From the NCBI RefSeq assembly GCF_003610535.1, contig NZ_RAPN01000002.1, positions 310,001 through 374,000 of the forward strand: a DNA stretch of 64,000 nucleotides, read 5' to 3'. Position numbers and translations under genes: made by a program. The stretch is from Mangrovibacterium diazotrophicum. GTDB lineage: Bacteria > Bacteroidota > Bacteroidia > Bacteroidales > Prolixibacteraceae. Under the pieces are notes generated by a model. The model was not told where the DNA came from, searched no databases, and saw only the letters and a list, made by a program, of their open reading frames with translations. Below are positions 37,601 to 46,425 of this stretch, piece by piece. The number at the start of each line of letters is the position of its first letter. The stretch's first letter is position 1.

Positions 37601-38842
37601 CTAGCCTTCCGCTTTGATCGAATAAGCACCCAAATAATTGCCATGCCGAACGTAAAGGATTCCATCGCGGATAACCGGATGAGCAAAATGCTCTCTTGTT
37701 CCATTCTTTAACTCGAAAGAACTCACTTCTTTCAATTGATTTTCATTAGGGTCTATCAGTTCCAATTTTCCTTTATCAGTATAAAAATAGATCATATCGT
37801 CTGCCCAAATCGTGATACCACGTCCTGTTTTCAAACTATCAACAACCTCCCCGTTATCACAATCGATTGCCAGCAGCTGTTGCTTGCGGTGACCCGCCCC
37901 GTAAAGCCTGTTATTGACGAGTACAAATCCAGTCATATAACTATCGAAATCCGGATTTTGCCATTTTTCAGCGATCGATTTTCCATCAGCAGCAAGCTGC
38001 AAATCGACCCCTCCATTTCCATCGCCGGCACTGTAATAAAGTTGACCATCGGCAAATACAGCGGGGTTCCCGTGTGTATCTCCGTTTCCCTGCTTTCGAT
38101 CTTCCAGGGCTGTATTTGTTTGTTCGTGCGACCACACCAATTCGCCGGTTTTCCAATCGATCCCCAATAAATGGTAAGCGGTAAAAACACTCACGAGTTG
38201 CTCGTCTTCTTGCTGAATGAATTCAGCCGAATTGTAGGCCGGCCAATCTCCAAATGCCTTACACGACCAGATAAGGTCGCCATTAAGGCGATTCAGTGCA
38301 ACAACATTGTGCTCAGCACCACCCGGAACTATAACTAGCTGATCATCTTTCACCAACGGGCTTTGTGAGTATCCAAAACGAGGAATAACTCCTCCAAATT
38401 CAGTTTGAAGGTCTTTGCTCCATCGTTTCTCTCCACTTTCGGTATCGAAACAACACAACTCGCCCATACCCGAGCAGAGGTAAACTTCCTGCCCGTAAAC
38501 CACCGGCGTACCGCGCGACCCCGGAAAATTCTTCGTCCATTCTTTTCCGTAAGCCACATTCCACAACTGATTACCTTTCAAATCATATTTAACCAGATAG
38601 CCGGTGCTGTCGGCCTCTCCGGTCGCATAAACAAACCGATCGCTCACAGCAGGGCTGCTGTAGCCGTTGCCAATACTATCAGCTTCCCAAATCAATTGGG
38701 GGCCATTTTCGGGCCAGCTTTTTAATAAGTTCGTTTCAGAATAAATGCCGTTTCGACTCTCCCCTCTCCAATCGGAGTATTCGGCTTTGGGTTGACAGGC
38801 AGACAGAACAAGGGCTGCCCCAAGGATCAGGTTAGTTTTCAT
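37601..38842 (-). CDS. PQQ-type beta-propeller lipoprotein
   Basis: A 413-residue envelope lipoprotein (lipobox VLSAC at about residue 16) built of beta-propeller blades of the PQQ-binding-like family. Repeated blade ends such as GNQLWNVAY, GEKRWSKDL, GDLIWSCKA and GELVWSHEQ show the Trp-docking pattern. N-terminal DWRGESRNGIYSETNLLKSW is common in outer-membrane PQQ-like proteins of this phylum and Planctomycetes. There is no dehydrogenase active site visible, so a binding or scaffold role is more likely than alcohol dehydrogenase activity. Ligand unknown. Confidence 0.85.
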   Translation of the reverse strand: MKTNLILGAALVLSACQPKAEYSDWRGESRNGIYSETNLLKSWPENGPQLIWEADSIGNGYSSPAVSDRFVYATGEADSTGYLVKYDLKGNQLWNVAYGKEWTKNFPGSRGTPVVYGQEVYLCSGMGELCCFDTESGEKRWSKDLQTEFGGVIPRFGYSQSPLVKDDQLVIVPGGAEHNVVALNRLNGDLIWSCKAFGDWPAYNSAEFIQQEDEQLVSVFTAYHLLGIDWKTGELVWSHEQTNTALEDRKQGNGDTHGNPAVFADGQLYYSAGDGNGGVDLQLAADGKSIAEKWQNPDFDSYMTGFVLVNNRLYGAGHRKQQLLAIDCDNGEVVDSLKTGRGITIWADDMIYFYTDKGKLELIDPNENQLKEVSSFELKNGTREHFAHPVIRDGILYVRHGNYLGAYSIKAEG

Positions 38843-38870
38843 CGGTTAGTTTTTGGTTTTATACTTTTGT

Positions 38871-39293
38871 CTATTTGAAAAATCCACCTCGCCTCATCGA
38901 CTCCAGGAAATCTTCTATATCGTTTAAAATCTCCTTTCGGCTTTTTTCGGGGGCGGTCTCCAATGCGATTCCCTCCGTTGCCGGTTGAGTATAAACGAAA
39001 GTTTCGAGCAATTCCCCATCAATTGTCCGAACCTTCATCAATTCGCGTTGATACAGCGGAACATCCTCCCAATAATCAATCAACTCCAACTCCAGCCAAC
39101 TCAGTTCGAACAATTGTCCCTTTACTTTTTTACCACTTTCCGGCTTTACGAAAAGGTAGCCATTCGCCGGATGAGTATAGAGCCCATAATCCAGCAGCTC
39201 TGCTACCCTGTAGATTGGTAATCTTTTGAGAAGTAACTGGATATATTCCGGATCGGAAAGGGTTCCATAAGAAAACAACAACGGATTCGCCAT
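38871..39293 (-). CDS. Gamma-glutamylcyclotransferase-like (AIG2) protein
   Basis: A 140-residue protein with the AIG2/GGCT fold. It has the substrate loop LFSYGTLSDPEYIQ at the N-terminus, VKGQLFELSWLELELIDYWEDVPLYQRE containing the acidic residue expected as catalytic Glu, and the strand TFVYTQPA. Such enzymes form 5-oxoproline from gamma-glutamyl amines or peptides, and many homologues are uncharacterised. It lies 28 bases before the propeller lipoprotein and may share its transcript. Confidence 0.85.
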   Translation of the reverse strand: MANPLLFSYGTLSDPEYIQLLLKRLPIYRVAELLDYGLYTHPANGYLFVKPESGKKVKGQLFELSWLELELIDYWEDVPLYQRELMKVRTIDGELLETFVYTQPATEGIALETAPEKSRKEILNDIEDFLESMRRGGFFK

Positions 39294-39355
39294 TTAATCA
39301 ATGCTTTGCTTAAAAATAGGTATTTAATTTTTCTTATCTATCAAAGGAAAACAAT

Positions 39356-39384
39356 AAAAAGCCCCATCCAATGAGGACAGGGCT
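39356..39384 (-). terminator. Terminator after the sialate esterase gene
   Basis: On the minus strand a 10-bp stem AGCCCTGTCC / GGATGGGGCT (two G-T wobbles) with a short loop, then TTTTTATTG. Confidence 0.75.
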
Positions 39385-39405
39385 CAACTATCGATTATTC
39401 GTTTT

Positions 39406-41349
39406 TTATTCAGTTACACCTTTCCAAGTATCGGTCCGAAACGGAACCGCAGGCAGACCTTCCTTATTGTACAAGTTCAGATCATCGGGATTGTTCCCCC
39501 AGCCAAATCGCACTGCCACAGGCTTTGCAACTTCTTCTGAAGATACAACAACTGTTTTATCATCAACCAGCTGTGCTTTGGCCCAGTGGAATTGATGATC
39601 GTCGCCGGCAATAGCGAAGGCATTTACATAACCATATTTGTCTTTGACCAACAAGCCGCTTCCGGTTTCTTTAAAGTGAATGTATGCTTTGTCACCTTTC
39701 AACTCCATCGAGGCAAACATTGGCCCGGAATTCACGACATCTTTTTCGTAAGCGATTCTCAGTGCATTCAACTCCAAACGTTTTCCAACATCTTGCTTGT
39801 TACGCGGGTGAATATCGCCAGCCTCGCCGATATCGATCGCCAAAGCCATACCGGTATTGGGCAGGTCCAAAGCCATCGTTTGCGCTTCGCGCAGCTCGGC
39901 CCAGGCACTTTCCGCTGGCTGCTCGTCGGCCGCCATAAAGTTCGCCAGCTGTACCCAACAGAACGGGAAATCACCCAAGCCCCATTGGGCCCGCCAATCG
40001 GTAATCAGATCTTTAAACAATTTGCGGTATTGATAAGCACGGTCAGCATTTGCTTCGCCCTGGTACCAAATAGCACCTTTAATTCCGTAAGGGATAATTG
40101 GCTTTAACATGCCGTTATAAAGTAAGGTTGGCAGATCGTTTGCCCCAAGTTCAACCGCAACATCATTCACTTTGGAAATGCTAAATTTCCATAAACCAGC
40201 CAATTTGATCTTTTCATCACCTGACTGCAAATAACAAAGATCATTACCGCCATAAATACCGCCACCGCCGCCGGTGTCTTCCACGCGAACAGCAATCACA
40301 TTCTTTCCTGCCTTTAAAATGCCCGCCGGAATATCGTACAAGCGGTCTTCGCTATACATTTTGGTTTCACCTACCAACACGCCATTCACGTAGGATTTAT
40401 CGTTGTCATCAATTTTTGCCAATGCAACTTTTGCAGGCAAAGCTGCCTGTTCGGCTGTCAACTCAACTGTCTTCCGATACCAGCCAATTCCGTCAATATT
40501 TGGATAGCCTGCTTCTTCCCAAACCGATGGCGTTTGAATCGAATTCCAGCCCTCGTCGTCCAAATCTAAAGCTGCATAAAGCGCCTTACCATTCACCAGC
40601 CCTGCATCCTCCTTCGGTAGCGTTCCACCCAATACCGTTTCAATTTGCTTGGTCCGTTCTGCAACAAAAGCATCCATATCAAAGCTTTTCAACTGATTGA
40701 GCTGTTCTGCGAATTCCGGTTCTTTGGCAATCATTTCAGGGCTCATCCAAGTTTCGGCAACTGTACCGCCCCACGAAGTATGGATCATGCCTACCGGCAC
40801 TTTCAGATCCTGATACAAATTTCGGGCGAAGAAATAACCTACAGCAGAGAAATGAGGAACATTCGTTGGAGTACAAATTTCCCATTCCCCATCACGCAAA
40901 TCAGTTTGAGGTTCTGTAGCTACTTTTTTCGGAACGGTAAACATACGAATCTCAGGATAGTCTGCATCGGCGATTTCCTTCTCGCTGTTTTTCACGTTTT
41001 GCACAATCCATTCCATGTTCGACTGACCACTGCACACCCAAACTTCACCAATTAAAATATTGGATAATTCAACAGTGTTCTCCCCTTCAACGGTTAATGT
41101 ATAGGGGCCACCGTATTCCATCGACGGTAACTTTACGCTCCAGCTTCCGTCGGAGCCAGCCTTCGTTTTTAATACTTTATCGGCAAAGCGAACGGTGATT
41201 TTTTCATTCTTATCGGCCCAACCCCAAACAGGGTTTTCCAGGCCTTGTTGCAGTACCATATTGGAACTGAAAATTCGGGCCAGCTTGACTTCAGCCTTCA
41301 GCGTACCGAAAGCACATAGCAAAGCCAGCAGGGTGACTAGTTTTTTCAT
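39406..41349 (-). CDS. Sialate O-acetylesterase
   Basis: A 647-residue secreted SGNH-type esterase with signal peptide ending LKAEV. The catalytic serine is in the SGQSNMEW block (about residue 110), and the Asp/His pair is in GEAGDIHPRNKQDVG near residue 515. Between them a galactose-binding-like insertion (about 265-385: DDEGWNSIQTPSVWEE, SYVNGVLVGETKMY) interrupts the hydrolase domain, a known layout in Bacteroidetes. It removes O-acetyl groups from sialic acids or hemicellulose sugars. No sialidase or sialic acid catabolism genes lie beside it. Confidence 0.92.
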   Translation of the reverse strand: MKKLVTLLALLCAFGTLKAEVKLARIFSSNMVLQQGLENPVWGWADKNEKITVRFADKVLKTKAGSDGSWSVKLPSMEYGGPYTLTVEGENTVELSNILIGEVWVCSGQSNMEWIVQNVKNSEKEIADADYPEIRMFTVPKKVATEPQTDLRDGEWEICTPTNVPHFSAVGYFFARNLYQDLKVPVGMIHTSWGGTVAETWMSPEMIAKEPEFAEQLNQLKSFDMDAFVAERTKQIETVLGGTLPKEDAGLVNGKALYAALDLDDEGWNSIQTPSVWEEAGYPNIDGIGWYRKTVELTAEQAALPAKVALAKIDDNDKSYVNGVLVGETKMYSEDRLYDIPAGILKAGKNVIAVRVEDTGGGGGIYGGNDLCYLQSGDEKIKLAGLWKFSISKVNDVAVELGANDLPTLLYNGMLKPIIPYGIKGAIWYQGEANADRAYQYRKLFKDLITDWRAQWGLGDFPFCWVQLANFMAADEQPAESAWAELREAQTMALDLPNTGMALAIDIGEAGDIHPRNKQDVGKRLELNALRIAYEKDVVNSGPMFASMELKGDKAYIHFKETGSGLLVKDKYGYVNAFAIAGDDHQFHWAKAQLVDDKTVVVSSEEVAKPVAVRFGWGNNPDDLNLYNKEGLPAVPFRTDTWKGVTE

Positions 41350-41556
41350 GTGTTTTGTTTGTTTAAATAATGTACAAGTACATTGAGGTTTCTACTCAAA
41401 TGCATTCAGAAATTGTTGGACAAGCAAGTTAATGAAATACTTGTTGAATGAGCCAACCTCCGCCTCCTAATTTCGCCATGAATTTCAAGTTTGTCACTCA
41501 ATGCCAAATTTCACCGGTGGAAAAATTTATTACTTTTAAGCATTATTAATTTAATG
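41350..41556. other. Intergenic region upstream of sialate esterase
   Basis: No ORF, tRNA or repeat seen. It should carry the esterase promoter on the minus strand and perhaps a plus-strand start for the RNA ending at 41603 (TTACTTTT at 41530-41537 is a weak -7 candidate). Confidence 0.35.
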
Positions 41557-41603
41557 CCCCCGCCGAGAAATCCTTCTTCTCACCTTACAAGGCGGGGGTT
41601 TTT
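41557..41603 (+). terminator. Orphan intrinsic terminator, possible end of a small RNA
   Basis: 8-bp perfect G/C stem CCCCCGCC / GGCGGGGG enclosing a second GAGAA / TTCTC stem, then TTTTT. It points along the plus strand but both flanking genes are on the minus strand and no plus-strand ORF lies before it. It may end an unannotated short RNA starting within 41350-41550, or be a relic. Confidence 0.6.
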
Positions 41604-41608
41604 GGCAC

Positions 41609-41639
41609 AAAAAAAACCGACCTCAAACGAAGCCGGTTT
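41609..41639 (-). terminator. Terminator after the DoxX-type gene
   Basis: On the minus strand AAACCGG...CGGTTT stem of 6 bp around a partly paired loop, followed by TTTTTTTTG. Confidence 0.75.
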
Positions 41640-41664
41640 CTATTTTGTAGAAAAGATTGTTCTC

Positions 41665-42813
41665 TTATTCAATTCCCCTTTGCCCAAAATAAGTGAGCTC
41701 CCGCTCGAACTCTTCAACTGAGGGGATGTTGTTAAAATGCCATTTGTCCAGAATGGTACCTTTCTTTAGAAGAATCAGACCGGGATTAGCCCGAACCATC
41801 GTTTTCAGTGTAATTTCGTCCGTATTGAAAAATTCAATCGGTAGTTCTTTCTCCTCAGCAACTTCTGACGCCCGATCCAGTTCGGAGGCCGTAAGCCCGA
41901 TGAAATGCATGCTGTGCTCTTCCGCGTACGCTGTCAATTCCTTGATTCGCTCCAAAGCCGACCAATCAGCTTCATCCAGGTTTTTAGAGATCAGCATAAA
42001 TGTGTACGCTTCGTCATAAAGAAAGAAGTCCTTAATGTCCTCTCCGTCGGGCGTTTCAATGGTGAAATTATGAATCGGAGGCTCGTACCCTTTTTTAATC
42101 AACTCTGTTTCCATCGACACAAACTTCCAGTTCAGCGTGTCCTGCCATGGATAATTTGCTTCGGTGAATTCCTTCTCTTTCCCTGTTTTCAGGTTCTCGT
42201 ACACAAAAACATTTGCATATTCGTCCTGCGCAGCATCCGCCGGCATATTCATTCCTTCCGGAATATTTGTTCCTATTTTGTAGGGTCTGAAATCGATAAT
42301 CGGCAAATGTTTGTATGAATAGTCGATCAGGTAAACGAACACAAACACAGTTGCCCCGGCCATAATGGTTGCGATCAACGGAAATTTTGTAGGGCGATAA
42401 CGCTTGCCAAAAACAACCGTAATGATTGCCAGTGCGAGGAAAAAGATATTCTTATAGAAAGTTCCCCAGTTACTCAGCTTCAGCGCGTCGCCAAAACAAC
42501 CGCAATCAGTTACCGGGTTGTTAATCGCGACAATCAAGGTAACCACCGTAAAAAAGCTCATGAACAAAAGAGCAAACCAGCTGAAGAATTTATTCAGAAC
42601 ATTCGTCACCAGCGCAATGCCGATAACAAACTCAGCAACCGACAACAAGATTCCCAACGGAAGCGCCAGTCCTACGAGAGCCTCCATATTCCAGGCATGA
42701 AAATAGTCGGTAAACTTGTAGGCAGAACCCAACGGATCGATTCCCTTCACAAATCCGGAAAAGATGAAAACCAATCCCAAAAGAACACGGGAAAGGTGCC
42801 AGATGTACTTCAT
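41665..42813 (-). CDS. DoxX/MauE-type membrane protein with C-terminal soluble domain
   Basis: A 382-residue protein. The first about 150 residues form four membrane helices of the DoxX/MauE kind (SRVLLGLVFIFSGFVKGIDP and VTDCGCFGDALKLSNW, the DCGCFG motif shared with MauE-like redox proteins). Another helix at about 160-178 leads into a soluble 200-residue domain with a thioredoxin-like end (NPGLILLKKGTILDKWHFNNIPS) lacking a CXXC. It may help disulfide or quinone-linked redox chemistry (inference). ATG at 42813 is chosen: the longer frame runs into the next gene and adds no conserved residues. Confidence 0.8.
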   Translation of the reverse strand: MKYIWHLSRVLLGLVFIFSGFVKGIDPLGSAYKFTDYFHAWNMEALVGLALPLGILLSVAEFVIGIALVTNVLNKFFSWFALLFMSFFTVVTLIVAINNPVTDCGCFGDALKLSNWGTFYKNIFFLALAIITVVFGKRYRPTKFPLIATIMAGATVFVFVYLIDYSYKHLPIIDFRPYKIGTNIPEGMNMPADAAQDEYANVFVYENLKTGKEKEFTEANYPWQDTLNWKFVSMETELIKKGYEPPIHNFTIETPDGEDIKDFFLYDEAYTFMLISKNLDEADWSALERIKELTAYAEEHSMHFIGLTASELDRASEVAEEKELPIEFFNTDEITLKTMVRANPGLILLKKGTILDKWHFNNIPSVEEFERELTYFGQRGIE

Positions 42814-42850
42814 AGAGTAGATTTTTTGATGTTTTAAATTAAAACGGGGT

Positions 42851-43393
42851 TTATGAGGGAAATTCAAGTTTGATCATCGCAAAAACAGCATAATTAATCA
42901 TGTCGAGGTAATTGGCATCAATGCCCTCCGAAATAATTGTTTTACCTGCATTGTCTTCAATTTGCTTCGTACGTTTAATTTTCATCAGAATCAAATCAGT
43001 GATGGAGCTAATCCGCATAAAACGCCAGGCCTCGTCATAGTCGTGATTTTTATTCAACATCAATTCCATCGCTTTGTTGAAATAATGCTTGTAAAGTTCC
43101 AGCGTCTCCTCCGGAGTCAGATCATCATTTTCAGAAATACCTTTTTCAAGCTGAATCAAAGCCATGATACAATAGTTGATGATTCCGATATATTCTGAAC
43201 GGCTGTCTTCGTCCACTTTCATCGTTCCTTTCATCTCGATACTGCGAATCCGTTGAGCTTTGATAAAAATCTGATCGGTCAGTGAACTGGGGCGAAGAAT
43301 GCGCCAGGCTGTACCGTAATCTTTCATTTTCTTGGTAAAAATGTCCTCGCAAATGCCGATGACATGGTTGTATTCCTGAATTGTTCTATCCAT
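42851..43393 (-). CDS. DUF1599 protein (tandem-repeat nucleotide-associated domain)
   Basis: A 180-residue all-alpha protein made of two halves with the same pattern: KKMKDYGTAWRILRPSSLTD in the first and NKNHDYDEAWRFMRISSITD in the second, each followed by an IKAQR/MKIKR-type basic helix. This internal duplication defines DUF1599, also called a nucleotide modification associated domain in some collections. Enzyme activity is not established. It is 38 bases upstream of the DoxX-type gene and divergent from folP, a gene order common in this phylum. Confidence 0.85.
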   Translation of the reverse strand: MDRTIQEYNHVIGICEDIFTKKMKDYGTAWRILRPSSLTDQIFIKAQRIRSIEMKGTMKVDEDSRSEYIGIINYCIMALIQLEKGISENDDLTPEETLELYKHYFNKAMELMLNKNHDYDEAWRFMRISSITDLILMKIKRTKQIEDNAGKTIISEGIDANYLDMINYAVFAMIKLEFPS

Positions 43394-43564
43394 CCTATTT
43401 ATTCAACAAAGTATTTTTTTGATCATTCACCAAACGCACACCAGCAATTGCTAAAACAAATTAACTCAGTTTTATATCGCTGAAATCCGGTTTCCGAGGT
43501 GACACCTCAAGCCCGAATCAGCCATAAAAATAGGAATTAAATGCGTATTTTGACTGCATATTTT

Positions 43565-43572
43565 TACATTTG
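43565..43572 (+). promoter_or_regulatory. Promoter -7 box upstream of folP
   Basis: TACATTTG fits TAnnTTTG, 39 bases before the folP start; no good TTTG at the right distance. Confidence 0.4.
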
Positions 43573-43610
43573 TAAGACGCTATGTATAACTTCTTAAATC
43601 ATCACGATTT

Positions 43611-44489
43611 ATGTTGATAACCGGTTCCGCCAGTAAATTTTTCAAACGTAAAAGTTCCATTACGCTGAATGGCAAATTATTGGATTTAACCAACCCTGTG
43701 GTAATGGGCATTCTGAACGTTAGCCCGGATTCGTTTTTCGATGGTGGCAGGTACACAACTGCCGAAGCCGCTGTTGCCCGTGCCGAACAAATGTTGGAAG
43801 ACGGGGCCGACATCATCGATATTGGAGCAGTCTCTACACGCCCCGGAGCTGAAAATATTTCGACAAAAGTGGAGCTGACCCGCTTGTTACCGGCCATAAC
43901 TGAAATCAGAAAAAGATTTCCGGAAGTTCCGTTATCGATCGATACTTACCGGTCGTGGGTGGCGCTGCGCGTGATCGATGAAGTGGGTGAATGTATTGTA
44001 AACGACATTTCCGGCGGATCATTCGACGAGCACATGTTCGACACCATCGCGAAACTGGGTGTTCCATACATTCTAATGCATATTCACGGAACACAAACCG
44101 ACATGCACGAAACACCGGTTTACGATGACATCATCAAAGACATTTCGAAATATTTCTCAGATAAAGTCCGCAAACTGACAAAAGCGGGTGTGAAGGATGT
44201 TATTCTGGACCCCGGCTTTGGATTCGGCAAAAGCATCGACGACAATTACGATCTGTTAAACCGGCTGGACGCGTTTAAAGTATTCCAATTACCCGTGCTG
44301 GTTGGTGTCAGCCGGAAATCAATGCTCCACAAAATGCTGGAGATTGATCCCGAAAACAGCTTGCCGGCAACAATTACAGCCAATACGATGGCTCTGCTCG
44401 GCGGCGCAGACATTTTGCGTGTTCACGATGTGAAAGAGGCCGTTCACGCTGTAAAACTATTTAAGAAACTAAAAGAGGTTGCCAAATAG
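43611..44489 (+). CDS. folP: Dihydropteroate synthase
   Basis: A 292-residue TIM-barrel enzyme that condenses pterin pyrophosphate with p-aminobenzoate in folate synthesis, the target of sulfonamides. Motifs: VMGILNVSPDSFFDGGR, GADIIDIGAVSTRPGAE, LSIDTYRSWVA, VNDISGG, DPGFGFGKSIDDN and VLVGVSRKSM. The N-terminus before residue 20 is poorly conserved, so a later start is possible. Its stop codon is directly followed by the cdaA start. Confidence 0.95.
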   Translation: MLITGSASKFFKRKSSITLNGKLLDLTNPVVMGILNVSPDSFFDGGRYTTAEAAVARAEQMLEDGADIIDIGAVSTRPGAENISTKVELTRLLPAITEIRKRFPEVPLSIDTYRSWVALRVIDEVGECIVNDISGGSFDEHMFDTIAKLGVPYILMHIHGTQTDMHETPVYDDIIKDISKYFSDKVRKLTKAGVKDVILDPGFGFGKSIDDNYDLLNRLDAFKVFQLPVLVGVSRKSMLHKMLEIDPENSLPATITANTMALLGGADILRVHDVKEAVHAVKLFKKLKEVAK

Positions 44490-45290
44490 ATGAATCTGTT
44501 CATTACCATTCGGTTTTTGGATATTCTCGACATTTTGTTGGTGGCTTTCCTGTTGTATCAGCTTTACATGCTGATCAAAGGAACTGTTGCCTTCAATATC
44601 TTCATCGGGCTGTTTGTTGTATACTTGTTTTGGCTGCTGATTCGGGCACTCAACATGGAACTGCTGGACACGCTTATGGGGCAGTTCCTCGGTGTAGGGG
44701 TATTGGCTCTAATTGTGGTCTTCCAGCAGGAAATACGTCGTTTCCTGTTGCTTATCGGGAGTAATAATCAGGTAAATAAGTTTTTCGCAATGGAAAAGCT
44801 TTTTGCATCCGACAAACTCAGAACAGCAACAAACCAACAATTGAAGATGTTGGTAAAAGCCTGCGAAAATATGGCTCGCACCAAAACCGGGGCCTTGATT
44901 GTCATTGCGCAGAAGTCGGAACTACGCGAATTTGTTCGTACTGGCGAAAAGATTAATGCCCGCATTTCCGATGCTTTAATTGAAACGATTTTCTTCAAGA
45001 ATACCCCGCTTCACGATGGTGCCGTCATCATTATCGGAAACCGTATTGTCGCAGCTCGTTGCATCATGCCGATTACCGACAAGACCGACTTAGACCCAAA
45101 TCTGGGTTTGCGCCACCGCGCTGCTGTTGGTATAACGGAACAAACCGATGCCGTTGCGATCATCGTTTCGGAGGAAAAAGGAAAAATATCACTAGCCCGT
45201 GCCGGACATATTCATGTGAATATTTCGCTGGCTGAACTCACTAAAATACTGGAACAGGTTCTTCATCCAACAAACGACGATTTTGATTAA
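44490..45290 (+). CDS. cdaA: Diadenylate cyclase (c-di-AMP synthase)
   Basis: A 266-residue membrane enzyme making c-di-AMP from two ATP. Three N-terminal helices (about 8-85) precede the DAC domain, whose two signatures are intact: PLHDGAVIIIGNRI (DGA) and GLRHRAAVGITEQTD (RHR). Length is typical of CdaA. c-di-AMP controls potassium and osmolyte uptake and envelope stress in other bacteria. No glmM or cdaR follows; instead an MscS channel gene starts two bases after it. Confidence 0.95.
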   Translation: MNLFITIRFLDILDILLVAFLLYQLYMLIKGTVAFNIFIGLFVVYLFWLLIRALNMELLDTLMGQFLGVGVLALIVVFQQEIRRFLLLIGSNNQVNKFFAMEKLFASDKLRTATNQQLKMLVKACENMARTKTGALIVIAQKSELREFVRTGEKINARISDALIETIFFKNTPLHDGAVIIIGNRIVAARCIMPITDKTDLDPNLGLRHRAAVGITEQTDAVAIIVSEEKGKISLARAGHIHVNISLAELTKILEQVLHPTNDDFD

Positions 45291-45292
45291 GC

Positions 45293-46363
45293 ATGAAAGA
45301 ATTTATTGTGTTTAAAGCCGATGGCATCGAAATTAGTTTGTTTCAGTTGATTGTTTGTGCGTCGATCATCGTATCTGCCGTCATCATCACAATCACACTG
45401 ACACGGCTGACGCGCAAATTCGGAGACAAACACGGTATTTCCCGGAAGTTTATACGCCTGGTGAAACAAGGAATCAGAGCTATTTTCTACCTCAGTGCTT
45501 TGGCCGCCATGCTCGAAGTTCTCGACATCAACTACCACAAAGTTTTCGGTTATATTATATACGGGAACGACAAATATACCGTCAAGGTACTCAACATTCT
45601 CATCGCGCTCATCATCATTTACCTTACACGAATCCTGGCATTTGGAGTCGACTATGGAATGAATCGACGCATTGAGAACCACCGGATGGATCGTGGCCGG
45701 GGAAAATCGTTCATTCAAATTGTGAAGTACCTGATCTGGATAATCGGTTTTTCCATTATCGCGAGTTCATTGGGATTGAACATGACGTTCGTGATTGCGA
45801 GTATCTCTGCCTTGTTGATCGGTGTTGGGTTTGGTCTTCAGCACATCTTCAACGACTTCTTTTCCGGCATCATCATCCTTTTCGATGGATCAATTAAAGT
45901 GGATGACATTGTAGAAGTTGAAGGTACAATCGGGCGCGTACTGACAATCGGCTTACGTTTTTCCAAAGTACTGACTCGTGACAACGTAATCATCATTGTT
46001 CCGAATTCCCGCTTCACAACCGAGAAAGTCATCAACTGGACCCACAACAAAGAGGCTACCCGCTTCCATGTAAATATTGGAGTTGCTTATGGTTCCGATG
46101 TTCGGCTGGTCCAAAAAATATTAATGTCGGTAGCCGAAAAACATGACCAAATTGTTAAAATCCCAAAGCCATTTGTTCGCTTTAACGATTTCGGCGAATC
46201 ATCCCTCGATTTTCAATTGTACTTTTGGACGGTCAACGACTTTTTGGTTGAAAACATTAAAAGCGATCTGCGTTTCGATATCGACGATGAATTCCGGAAA
46301 AACAAGGTTGAAATTCCGTTCCCTCAGCGAGATCTTCATCTAAAAACGAAACATTTCGAATAG
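45293..46363 (+). CDS. MscS-family mechanosensitive channel
   Basis: A 356-residue small-conductance channel. There are four to five N-terminal helices. The pore helix is at about 165-185 (ASISALLIGVGFGLQHIFNDFFSG, the Gly/Ala-packed TM3), followed by the beta domain (SIKVDDIVEVEGTIGRVLTIGLR, IIIVPNSRFTTEKVINW) and the C-terminal alpha/beta vestibule. It opens under osmotic downshock to release solutes. Spaced by two bases from cdaA and therefore probably regulated together with c-di-AMP synthesis. Confidence 0.93.
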   Translation: MKEFIVFKADGIEISLFQLIVCASIIVSAVIITITLTRLTRKFGDKHGISRKFIRLVKQGIRAIFYLSALAAMLEVLDINYHKVFGYIIYGNDKYTVKVLNILIALIIIYLTRILAFGVDYGMNRRIENHRMDRGRGKSFIQIVKYLIWIIGFSIIASSLGLNMTFVIASISALLIGVGFGLQHIFNDFFSGIIILFDGSIKVDDIVEVEGTIGRVLTIGLRFSKVLTRDNVIIIVPNSRFTTEKVINWTHNKEATRFHVNIGVAYGSDVRLVQKILMSVAEKHDQIVKIPKPFVRFNDFGESSLDFQLYFWTVNDFLVENIKSDLRFDIDDEFRKNKVEIPFPQRDLHLKTKHFE

Positions 46364-46425
46364 ATTTCCAAAATTGTCTCGGCATCTTAAGAGACCAAAG
46401 ATTTCAGAATCAAATATTACAAACA

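Noticed and set aside
37601-38842. PQQ-dependent alcohol dehydrogenase
   Set aside because: Too short, no adjacent-Cys pair or cytochrome domain, no active-site Asp context; only the propeller repeats are present.
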